A stretch of 64,000 bases of DNA, from the NCBI RefSeq assembly GCF_025947305.1, contig NZ_CP110009.1, positions 1,839,501-1,903,500 of the forward strand. The letters run 5' to 3'. The DNA is from Flavobacterium sp. N3904 (GTDB lineage Bacteria; Bacteroidota; Bacteroidia; Flavobacteriales; Flavobacteriaceae). Shown here piece after piece: positions 26,599 to 36,900 of this stretch. The notes below the pieces were generated by a model. The model worked only from the letters and a program-made list of their open reading frames with translations, was not told where the DNA came from and searched no databases. How positions within the stretch are numbered: position 1 is the first letter of the stretch; every line of letters begins with the position of its first letter. A program made the position numbers and the translations under genes.

Positions 26599-26634
26599 AA
26601 AAGGTATTCTAGCAATAGAGTACCTTTTTTTTGT
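26599..26634 (+). terminator. Intrinsic terminator after obgE
   Basis: AAGGTA...TACCTT forms the stem (26601-26606 and 26621-26626 region) with further pairing inside, followed by eight T. Confidence 0.7.
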
Positions 26635-26753
26635 TTTGAACAATTCTTAATATGGGGTTAATCGAAATGTATTTGATTGTGTTTAACGCAGTAAAACTTT
26701 AATATGGTTATCAAAATGATTATATTCGTAGCGCTAAAATAAATTATAAATAA

Positions 26754-28898
26754 ATGAAAAAAATTGTATTATTCTTGACCATGTGCCTAATGGCTTTTCC
26801 GGTGAGAGCCGATGAAGGAATGTGGTTTTTGATGTTTATCGAAAGATTGAACCATAGAGATATGGAGAAAATGGGCTTGCAATTGACAGCCGAAGAAATT
26901 TACAGTATCAATCATCATAGTTTGAAAGATGCGGTAGTTCAATTTAACGGAGGTTGCACTGCCGAGATTGTTTCCAAAGATGGTTTGGTATTGACCAACC
27001 ACCACTGTGGATATGATGCTATTGCCGAACTTTCTACTGAAGAACAAAACTATTTAAAAAATGGATTTTGGGCCAAAAGCAGAAGTGAGGAATTGAAACC
27101 TAAATCACTTTACGTGCGTTTCTTTGTTCGTATGGATGACGTTTCCAAAAGGATTTTATCAAAAGTAAACGATAAAATGACCGAGGCAGAACGAAACAAA
27201 GTGATTCAGCAAGAAATTGCTTTGATCGAAAAGGAAAATAGCGAGGGTGGAAAATACACCGTATCCGTTCGTCCTTTCTTTCAGGGGAATGAGTACTATT
27301 ATTTTGTTTACCAAGATTACAAAGACGTTCGTTTGGTGGGAACACCAACAGAAAGCCTTGGAAAATTTGGTGGTGATACTGACAACTGGGAATGGCCACG
27401 TCACACTGCCGATTTCTCTATGTTTAGAGTCTATGCAGACAAAGATGGAAATCCTGCTGAATACTCTGTAGACAATGTACCTTTGCAACCGAAACACCAT
27501 TTGCCAATAAGTATAAAAGGGGTTAAAGAAAATGATTTTGCGATGATTTTGGGATATCCGGGCAGAACAAACCGTTGGATGCCATCTGGCGGAATAGCAC
27601 AAAACGTTGCATATGCTTATCCAGCTTGGGTTGAAGGTGCAAAAACGGGAATGGACAACATGAAGATATATATGGACAAAGATGCAACTGTTCGTTTAAA
27701 ATACGCTTCTAAATATGCTTCGACTGCCAATTACTGGAAAAATCGTCAAGGAATGATTGATGCATTGACCAAAGCGAAAACCGCCAGTACAAAAGCAAAA
27801 GAAGAAGTCAAATTTAATGCTTGGGCCAACAAACCGGAGAACGCGGCTAAATACGGAAATGTTATTGCAACAATAAATGATTATTATGCAAAAACAAATT
27901 TGAAATCCCGTCATGACAATTATCTTTCTCAATTGATGAGAACAACTTCTTATGGAGCTGGTCCTTCTGTATTGGGTAATGCATTGATTGGTTATTATAA
28001 AGAAAATGAAGCCAAAAGAGCAGAAATGCTTCCTAAAATAAATAGTCTGATTGAAACCTATTATGGAGAATTTTATGCTCCTTTGGAAAAAGAAGTTTTT
28101 ACAGCCCAATTGAATTTATATGCTGCTAAAGCTTCAGAATATGGACTGGCACCAGTTATCGCCACAATGAAAGCGACCAATAACGGTAATTTTGCTGCCG
28201 ATGTGGATAAAGCAATTGCGGGAAGTATTTTTGCGACTAAAGAAACGGTTGAGGCCTTTATGAAAGATCCAAAACCGGAATCAATTGCAACGGATCCATT
28301 GTATGTGATGTCAAATGATTTGCTAACAAAACTCAGAGCCAAGTCTGCTGAACAATTAAAAGCAGATGACGATTTTGCTATTGCTTACCGCAATTTAGTG
28401 GAAGGTTTGAGAGAATCAAAACTAAATACCATTCAATATCCAGATGCCAATTCTACTTTGCGTTTGACATACGGAAAAGTGCGTGCTTTGCCTACAGACA
28501 AGCGTAATGACGCCAAAACCAATAATTACACGACTATGGCCGGAATGGTCAAGAAGTATAAAGCAGGCGACCCTGAATTTGATTTGCCGGCTCATTTGTT
28601 GGAATTAAACAAAGCCCAAGATTTTGGTCAATACGCCGACAAAGCGGGTTATATGCCTATAAATTTCTTGACCGACAATGATATTACAGGTGGGAATTCA
28701 GGTTCTCCGGTATTGAACGGTAAAGGAGAATTAATTGGTGTAGCATTTGATGGCAATATCGAAGCAATGGCGGGTGATGTTATTTTTGACAAAAAACTGC
28801 AACGCACCATCAATCTGGATATTCGTTTTGTGCTTTGGATTATTGACAAATATGCAGGAGCCCATAACATTATAGAAGAAATGACTATCATCAAATAA
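26754..28898 (+). CDS. S46 family dipeptidyl peptidase (DPP7/DPP11-like)
   Basis: This is a 714-residue secreted serine peptidase with a signal peptide ending near PVRA (residue 19). It releases dipeptides from peptide N-termini in the periplasm. LTNHHCGYDAI holds the catalytic His (residues 83-84 region), and ITGGNSGSPVLNG holds the Ser (649). In S46 enzymes the residue 18 positions after the Ser sets P1 preference: Arg in DPP11 (acidic P1) and Gly in DPP7. Here it is Gly667 (AFDGN), so DPP7-like specificity is inferred. Size fits the family. Confidence 0.92.
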   Translation: MKKIVLFLTMCLMAFPVRADEGMWFLMFIERLNHRDMEKMGLQLTAEEIYSINHHSLKDAVVQFNGGCTAEIVSKDGLVLTNHHCGYDAIAELSTEEQNYLKNGFWAKSRSEELKPKSLYVRFFVRMDDVSKRILSKVNDKMTEAERNKVIQQEIALIEKENSEGGKYTVSVRPFFQGNEYYYFVYQDYKDVRLVGTPTESLGKFGGDTDNWEWPRHTADFSMFRVYADKDGNPAEYSVDNVPLQPKHHLPISIKGVKENDFAMILGYPGRTNRWMPSGGIAQNVAYAYPAWVEGAKTGMDNMKIYMDKDATVRLKYASKYASTANYWKNRQGMIDALTKAKTASTKAKEEVKFNAWANKPENAAKYGNVIATINDYYAKTNLKSRHDNYLSQLMRTTSYGAGPSVLGNALIGYYKENEAKRAEMLPKINSLIETYYGEFYAPLEKEVFTAQLNLYAAKASEYGLAPVIATMKATNNGNFAADVDKAIAGSIFATKETVEAFMKDPKPESIATDPLYVMSNDLLTKLRAKSAEQLKADDDFAIAYRNLVEGLRESKLNTIQYPDANSTLRLTYGKVRALPTDKRNDAKTNNYTTMAGMVKKYKAGDPEFDLPAHLLELNKAQDFGQYADKAGYMPINFLTDNDITGGNSGSPVLNGKGELIGVAFDGNIEAMAGDVIFDKKLQRTINLDIRFVLWIIDKYAGAHNIIEEMTIIK

Positions 28899-28915
28899 TA
28901 GTATTTTTTTAGAGT

Positions 28916-28955
28916 AAGAGCCGTCTCATTTTAGTAATGGGACGGCTCTTTTATT
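28916..28955 (+). terminator. Intrinsic terminator after the S46 peptidase
   Basis: AAGAGCCGTCTCATT / AATGGGACGGCTCTT forms a long stem with one bulge (28916-28930 and 28936-28950), then TTATTTT. It may work in both directions, since the glycosyltransferase gene ends just beyond it. Confidence 0.8.
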
Positions 28956-28960
28956 TTAAG

Positions 28961-29950
28961 TTATTCATAATAGGTATCAAATAAAAACTGCAGGGTTTCA
29001 TTGATGTTGTTGGCTTTTATCGTTGGGTATTTTATAGGAGAATCCAACCAATTTTCGATTATTAGATCAAAATCATCGCCTACTTCATACAGCACAGGAA
29101 CACCCAGTTTCTTGAGCGCAGCCGCATTGCATTCCTGTTCATAGTGTTTTCTGATAGGGATAGCGAGTATTTTTTTGCCAAGATATAAGGCCTCGGCAGG
29201 CGTTTCAAATCCTCCGCCAGTAATAATGCCTTCACATTTTATCAGGCTTTTATTGAAGTAGTCTTGATTGACGGGGAAATACGTGACATTTTTTATGGTG
29301 TGTTTGGTTTTTATATCATTCAAAAACCAATGAAACTTTAAATTAGGAAGTTTATTAAACGCTTTTTCTAAACAATCTTTTTGAAAAGAAGGCAAATAAA
29401 CCGTGATGTGTCCTGCATTTTTGGGTTCGGCATTTGCAATTTCATCTTTGATGATCGGAGGATAAATAAAATCATCGTATTTGTCAAAATGCAAACCAAT
29501 GTTCTTAGGTGATGGTGCATAATGTTTGAGAATCATTTCGCCCATAATACTTTTCTTGTCGGGTCGGGGCGTATTGGGAGAGATAAAACTTGCTTGATGC
29601 CCAAATTGTATCGAATGTACTTTTTGCAATTTGCAGGCCAACGAAGTAATCGAGTCAAAATCGTTGATGACCACATCGTAGTTTTTTAGCGGCAAAACGT
29701 TGGCATCTTTATAGATTTGCCTTGGTTTTATGTTTTTGGCAATATCCCAATAATCTAGGCCGCCACATTTACTGTAATGCAAACTGCAACCTTCGCTTTT
29801 GAATTTTATAGGCAAATTGACATCCAAACTGGCATTGTTACCACTCATAAAAAAATCAACCTCGCCAAATTTTTGCAGATAAGGATACAATTGGATGGCC
29901 CTGCTGATGTGTCCGTTGCCGGTGGCCTGTATAGCGTAAAATATTTTCAT
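28961..29950 (-). CDS. Glycosyltransferase, UDP-glycosyltransferase-like (GT-B fold)
   Basis: The 329-residue protein starts MKIFYAIQATGNGHISRAIQ, where GNGHISR is the typical N-terminal loop of MurG/UGT-like GT-B enzymes. The C-terminal ITGGGFETPAEALYLGKKILAIP is the nucleotide-sugar donor site. Sugar and acceptor are unknown. The gene is 17 bases after a LpxH-like phosphoesterase gene; the pairing suggests envelope lipid or glycan synthesis. Confidence 0.8.
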   Translation of the reverse strand: MKIFYAIQATGNGHISRAIQLYPYLQKFGEVDFFMSGNNASLDVNLPIKFKSEGCSLHYSKCGGLDYWDIAKNIKPRQIYKDANVLPLKNYDVVINDFDSITSLACKLQKVHSIQFGHQASFISPNTPRPDKKSIMGEMILKHYAPSPKNIGLHFDKYDDFIYPPIIKDEIANAEPKNAGHITVYLPSFQKDCLEKAFNKLPNLKFHWFLNDIKTKHTIKNVTYFPVNQDYFNKSLIKCEGIITGGGFETPAEALYLGKKILAIPIRKHYEQECNAAALKKLGVPVLYEVGDDFDLIIENWLDSPIKYPTIKANNINETLQFLFDTYYE

Positions 29951-29967
29951 AGTTGCTGTTTAGGGTT

Positions 29968-30783
29968 TTAGGAAAGAATTTTATTGACGATGTCGTTTAC
30001 TATTTTTTCCTCATTGCTGTCGGCATCTTTGTAGTGCTCTTTGTTATACTGATAGAGACTCCATTTTTGTTTCTTGTATTCTAATGCGGTAAGGTTTTCT
30101 ATCCAATCGCCGCTATTGAGGTACATTACTTTTCCGTGTTCATTTGCTATTTCCTTCATTTGCGGTTTGTGTATGTGTCCGCAAACCACATAACTGTATT
30201 TTTTTTGAATGGCTATTTCGGCAGCGGTAGTTTCAAAATTGGAGATAAAAGAAACTGCTTTCTTGACGCCGTCTTTTATCATTTTGGAGTAGCTTCTTTT
30301 TTCTTTGCCTAAAAGTTCCAAAAACCAATTGATTAAGCTGTTGATCAGAATCAGTAAATCATAGCCTTTTCCGCCCAGTTTGGCCAGAATTTTGGCATAG
30401 CCATGAGTGGAGGAATCGAATACATCTCCATGAAAAATCCATGCTTTTTTGCCGTCTAAATCTAATGTGAGTTTGTCGACCAATTCGAAATTACCCAAAA
30501 TAAAATCGGAATATTTGCGTAATGCTTCGTCGTGGTTTCCGGTAATGTAGATGACCCGAGTACCAAGATTCGACATTTTTATAATCTGTCTCAACACATT
30601 CATGTGGGCAGCCGGAAAATAACTTTTGGTAAAGCTCCACATATCGACAATGTCACCATTGAGAACCAATGTTTGTGGGTGAATCGATTTTAAATATTGC
30701 AGTAATTCTTTTGCATGGCATCCGTAAGTGCCAAGGTGAACATCACTTATCACCACCAGCGGAATTTTTCTTTTCCTTTTCAT
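29968..30783 (-). CDS. LpxH-like metallophosphoesterase
   Basis: The 271-residue protein has the calcineurin-like metal motifs in order: VISDVHLG, LNGDIVDMW, YITGNHDE, an IFHGDVFD segment and VCGHIHKP. It resembles UDP-2,3-diacylglucosamine pyrophosphatase (LpxH) of lipid A synthesis, but such paralogues occur in Bacteroidetes and the substrate is not proven. It is upstream of the glycosyltransferase gene with a 17-base gap. Confidence 0.75.
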   Translation of the reverse strand: MKRKRKIPLVVISDVHLGTYGCHAKELLQYLKSIHPQTLVLNGDIVDMWSFTKSYFPAAHMNVLRQIIKMSNLGTRVIYITGNHDEALRKYSDFILGNFELVDKLTLDLDGKKAWIFHGDVFDSSTHGYAKILAKLGGKGYDLLILINSLINWFLELLGKEKRSYSKMIKDGVKKAVSFISNFETTAAEIAIQKKYSYVVCGHIHKPQMKEIANEHGKVMYLNSGDWIENLTALEYKKQKWSLYQYNKEHYKDADSNEEKIVNDIVNKILS

Positions 30784-30915
30784 AATTAGTTTTTACGAAA
30801 GTAAGACCGCTATGTTATGTCAATGTGTTTTTAGTATTATTTATATATAAAAAAGAAACCGTCGAGTTACTGGAACAAAACGGTTGTTGAAAGAGAGGGG
30901 TTGCAATAATTTATT

Positions 30916-33900
30916 TTAGTCAATTGCTTTTACCCGAATTCCCTTTGTATGACTGGTATATTCAGGTGCATACATACTTTCAATAGTTGAAATTCCATTA
31001 GAGAAATTCCCTATGTTATTTACTCGAATATCATATTCCAATACATAAGTTCCTTTATTTATTCGGTCAAAAAAGAAATGGGTTGCAGCGTCTTTGGTAC
31101 TTTTATAAAAGCCTAACCCTCCTTGATATTGATAGGAGGAAAGGACATCTATAGGTTCGAAACATGAAGCGCGCATGTCTTTTAAGTGAATAAATTCTAC
31201 ATCTTCTTTGGATATAATGATTAAGCGAACGGTAATCAAATCTCCAACTTTCAACACAGTTGAAGCTGTGATTTTTTGTAATTCAGAACCTTTGTCCGTG
31301 TTTTTCTTTAGATATAATTCTTTTGTTATCGATAAATTAGTTCCAGTATTGTTTTTTATTTTATCCAAATCTTCAAAGTATTGCCAATAAACTCCTCCGT
31401 AACCAGGTACTTTCGATTTGTTGGTAATGCTTATTGTCGCCATGTCTTTTTTGATTTCATCGGCTTTCCAATTGAGTTTGATGTAGCCTGTCTCGGCTTC
31501 TTTTTCATTTTCGGATAGTTTTTTGCTTACTATTTTCTGCTCCCCAATTTGGACGGTTGTATTGTCTTTTACACTCAACCAATCAGAACCTTGCATCAGT
31601 AACGCATAAATGGCTTCAGTGGTGGATTTTGTGGTTGGCCAGTTTTTGGTTTGCTTGTTTTTGAGTAACCAAACTTTCATCGCATCTACAGATTTAGTGT
31701 CGTTTGCAATTTCTGAGAAAGTTTCAATTAATAATGCTTGAGTTTCAATAGGAGCTTGATACCAATACCAGCCTGCTTTGTTGGCAATCCAATACATTCC
31801 CCAATCTTCGTTGTTGGAGGCGGTTTCTTTTAGGCTTTCAAGAATTTTTTTGGCGGTTGCTTTTTCTCCAAAACGATTTAAAGCCAATGCAGTTAATCCT
31901 TTTTCATATAAAGAATAACTTAGCCAATTTTCCTTGGCAGTTTCTAAATAGTGTTTGGTTATTTTCTTTAGAGTATCTGAAAGGGGATAATCTTTTAAAT
32001 AAAAACTACGGGCATAGAGATAATGCAAATCAGAATTGGGATTCAACCAAATTAATTTGTCAGTTGCTTTCTCGTTTTGGGTTCTGATTTTGTGATATTC
32101 TAAAAATTTTCTATCAATAAACGGAATGCCTTTTTCTGAAATTTCATCTATTTTTTCAATAGTTGCATCATCAGCATTTAATTTTGCCAAATGGCCTAAT
32201 CCAGCCAGAATATGTCGGGTGATGTATTCGTTTTCCTCGCTTCCGTCAAACCAAGCAAAACCACCGGAAGGTTTTTGCTTTTGTTTTAATTTGTCAAAAG
32301 TTGCTTGTTGTGTGCTTTTCATTTTCTCTAAATCAAAGAGCAAGGCTAGATTCTTTTTCTTCTCGTCTTCGTTTTGAGCGTCGTTTAGCCAAGGCGTTTC
32401 GGCAAGAACAATCGATTTTAGTTCTTCGTTTTCTTCTAATTTGGAAATCAGTTTGCCATTTTTTCTCCAAGTTTCAAAAATGGTAGCGATTTTTGGATTG
32501 CTTGAAATGATTTTCGAAGCCAAAGCATTTGCATAAAATCTAGCAAAAGTTTGTTCGGCACATTCGTGTTCGTATTCCATTAAATAAGGCAAGGATTGAA
32601 TCGCCATCCAAGATGGATTGGAGGTGTATTCCAGCGTAAATTGGTGGTTTTTTAAAGTAGTAGAACTGTTATTTTTGAGATTCTCAAAAGTGTATTCTTT
32701 CTTCGAGTTTTCTCGCACCCAAATCGGTATACTTTCGGTAACTAACATATTGTTTGTCAAAACGGGCAAGATGTTTTCTTCTCCATCAGAGAAGTTTCCA
32801 GCTTTTGCCAAAACTTTATATTGAACACCTTGCAAACCTTCGGGGATTGCAATTGTCCAATTGGCAGTAGTATTTCCAAAAGCACCAATAGTAAAGTTTT
32901 TGACGTTTTTTGCATTTAACATTTTTGCATCTATGGGTTGCATAGTGGTTGCATCAAAAAGCTGTAAAACAGCAATTCCTGTTTTGGCCTGATTGGTCAT
33001 ATTCGAGATTTTAGCACGAATCACAAGGGTGTCTTTTTCTCTAAAGAATCTTGGAAAATTAGGCATTACCATTAGTTCCTTTTGAGTCACAACGCTTTTT
33101 TCGAGATATCCCGAAACTGCTTCTTTGTTGTGTGCCATTAAACGAAGTTTCCAAGCGGTCAAGGCTTCGGGAGAAGTAAATCCAAAACTCACTTTTCCTT
33201 TGCCATCTGTTTTTAAATTCGGGAAAAAGAAAGCCGTTTCAGATAGATTTTTTCTTGCTTTTACTTGAGTGAGTGCTTCTAATGATTTTTTGGTTGTGAT
33301 GATGATTACCCCGTTTTTGCCTTTTTCTCCATATAAAGCCGTTGCTTTATCTCCTTTTAAAACATCCATCGAAAGAATGTCTGATGGGTTTAAAGTATCT
33401 AGTTTTTCAGTAATCACGCCATCTACAATATACAAAGGGTTATTTTTGTCATCGTTTGTCGATAAGCCTCTTATTTTTATTGATTGTCCTGCGCCTGGAT
33501 TACCATTATTAGTTGTTATATTAACTCCAGCTACCTTTCCTTGAAGCATATCATTTAGCATAGTAACTTTGTCTTGTTCAGTAGTAATGGAAGCTTTTAT
33601 GTAAGAAACTGCTCCTGTAAGTGATGCTTTTTTTTGAGTTCCGTATCCAACAACTACAACTTCTTGCAAACTATTAGAGCTTTCATGTAAAACAACATCC
33701 AAATTTTTGTCATCTCCTGCAATTTGTGTTTGACTTTCAAACCCAATATAACTGAACACCAATTCTTCATTTTCAGCAACATCAATTTCATAATAGCCAT
33801 CAAAATCAGTTTGAGTTCCTCTAGTGCTACCTTTTACTATTATAATAACACCAGGTAATGCTTCAGATTTTGAATCTAAAACATAACCATAAACTGTTTT

Positions 33901-36900
33901 AGCATTTTGTGGTTTTTTTGCTTTTCTGTTAAGTTGATTTTTATATTCTAAAGTGATTAGTTTTGGATTTGTTTCTTTAAAATCAAATCCAAACCAGATT
34001 AATTTAGTGTCTTCATTTTTAAGGTGTATGCGTGTCCCGCGTGAATTTAAACTACGGATATAAGTGTGGGTTTTGTCAAATCCTAAACCGGTTCGGAAAT
34101 TCACTCCATTATTATTATAGTCATAAAAGTCCAAGGCGCCCCATTCCGTTTTGGTAAATTGATCTAAAGAACTGTCATACATAGATGCCAAAATTTCGGC
34201 TTCCAAATTGGTGTTGGACGCATTCAATTTGAATGACCAATTTTCATTACTCCCAGGCTGGATTTTATTTCTATAACTTTCTACCAAAAATTCCATTTTG
34301 GGTTCATCAAATTTTAATTCTATTTCTAATTGATCATTAAAACTTTGATTTTCAAAAATGCTTTCAAAACCAATTTTCAATGACTTTTCGAATTCCTTTT
34401 GAAGTGGAATCGTAATTGTAGCTTGATGGTTTTCTAAAACAATATTTTTTTCATAAAAAGAACTATTTTTATAATTGGCTATGGTATGAATATATAATGT
34501 GTCCAAGGTTGAACGGAGCTGAACGATTACAAAGCCATCTTTCTTCGGGTCTTTATTGATTTGCTCAACAGTAAATAATTTATTCGGGTTGTATTTGTTT
34601 TTGCTTTGTATAATTGAAATATTAGAAACAGTTTCGATAGGATTTTCAAAACTGTCTTTTGCAGAAAACACCACTTTATAATTTCCCGATTGATAATCAG
34701 TGATGAAATCGAGTACGAGATTTTTGTCTTTTTCAGTATCTATTTTTTTAGAAAAGACTAAAGTTTCAGCAGGCTTTTTGGAAGTTTTAGAAAAGTTTAT
34801 TTCGTAAGGAAATAATTTTTCAAAATCGGCATCCGAAATAGTACTGATTTCAGGTTGCGTGAAAACTCTTGATTTGAATTTGTTTGGAAACGGACTTACA
34901 AAATACAATTTTATTTCTCCTTTTACGGCTTTGAATTCTCCATTCAAATTAGTGCTGTTAAGTGTGATTTCATTTTTGTTTTTCGTCTCAATGCTATTTG
35001 GAATTGAAGTATTCAGTATCAAGTCGTGATAGCCCACTTTGATAGCGGTTACCGCAGTATGCGTTTCTCCATTGATATCGGTTACGCTCGCGTTTATTCG
35101 ATAATTGAAAACAGGAAGTTGTTCCTTGCTTGCAATTTTATACGGTTGCGCAATGAAATCAATCGAAAATTTACCAGAAGCATCTGTTTTGGTTTCGCTA
35201 CTAACTAAAATTTCTTCTGGCTCGTTACTGTAATAATTTCTGAAAGAATTTGTAAAACGGGTTATCGTATACGTTACTTTGGCATCCGAAATATTGCTTC
35301 CAGCAAATGCTTTGGCTGTCCCTTTTACAGTAACGGATTGATTTACCTGAAAGCTTTCTTTTTTGGGTTCAAAAGCCACTTCAAACTTCGGACGCTTGTA
35401 TTCTTCTACTTTAAAATAAGTTGAGGAGTTTTCAAAATCTACATTATCCCAAAATGGGTGTTCGTCTTTTGTTTTGTTATAAGTAGCATCTTTTTCGTAA
35501 TCAGTAGGTTCGTCTGCTTCAATTCTAAAATCTCCTGTTAAACCAGTTTTAGGCAAAATAAATTCACCCGAAAAAGAACCAAATTCATTTGTGGTAACTT
35601 CAAATTCTTTAAAATTTGTGTAATTAGGATCTTGAATGGTTATTTTGAAAGAAGTATTGGGAACAATGCTTGATTTGTTGTTCTTTTTTTGAATAGCAAT
35701 TCCTTTATAATAAACGGTTTGTCCTGGGCGATAAATGGCTCGGTCCAAGTAGAATTCTACCTTGCCTTTAAAGTTTTTATCTTCCTTATTTTCAGAATAA
35801 TCAGAACTATAGGCAAGGTAATTTTTATCTATTAAAATGGTGTCGTTCGCTGTGGTTAGTAAAATGGGATAAGGATTGTAATTGCTGTTTTTGTTTTCTT
35901 TTGGTTCATAGATTGCTAAGCCATCCACATTGGTTTTCATCTCGAAATAACTTGATTTTAAAGAAACATTCTCCATTGGTTTTCCTGTTTTTCTGTCGAG
36001 AACAGTGTAGTATTCCGTACCACCTTTTGCATTTGCCAAAACCGAAATATTCGAAACTGTGATGGTTTCGTAACCAAATCCTTTTTTGTCTTTGGTGTCG
36101 GTTTCGCTTTCAAAATAAACCAAATAGCTGCCTGTCTCTAGTTGTGGTAAAACAACTTCGGTGGTATATTCGAAGTAATCTTTTTTGTCAATGAATTGGT
36201 AGTTTTTTGTGATTAATGATTTTTTATTAGTTACAATTTGGGTAGCCAAACTGTCACGTTTGTTGGGAGCATTATGAAATTCGGCAATTTTGTTGTAATT
36301 TATTTTAAAAAAGGAAATCATTAAATTGTTTGTGCTTTTATATCGAATAAAAGCTCTTGCGTTTTCTTTATTATAAATGTATTTTTGAAGTTCAACTTGA
36401 ATGGTTTTTGAAAGCAGTTCTTCCTTTTTTTGAATCGCCAGTTTGTAGGTGTTCGAATTATTGTTAATAGTCAAAACGCTTTCTAATTCGGCAAACGCTT
36501 TATTGTTATAATCAGGATGCGATTCTTTGGAAGCCAATTTGGCGTAAACAGTTGCTTTTTCTAATTGAATTTTTTGCAGTTGAATTACTTCTTGTGTTTC
36601 TTTTTCTAAAGTAGTTAGGGCATTCAGTAAATCTTCATCTGATTTTATAAGATAGTTAGAACAAAATAATATGCGTTCCAATTTATTTTCCAGCGTAGGA
36701 GCATCAGCTTCTAGTTTTTGATATAATGAAAGCACTTTTTTTAGATTTTCATCTTTGATAAAATCAAGGTTTAATTTTAAAAAGGCATCAGTATCGCCTA
36801 AAAGATTATTTTTATGACCTTCAAATTGTTTAGATTCAAACTGCCATTCGTTTATTTTTGATTTATAAAAGGCAATATTTTCTTTTAGCAAATAATCAAA

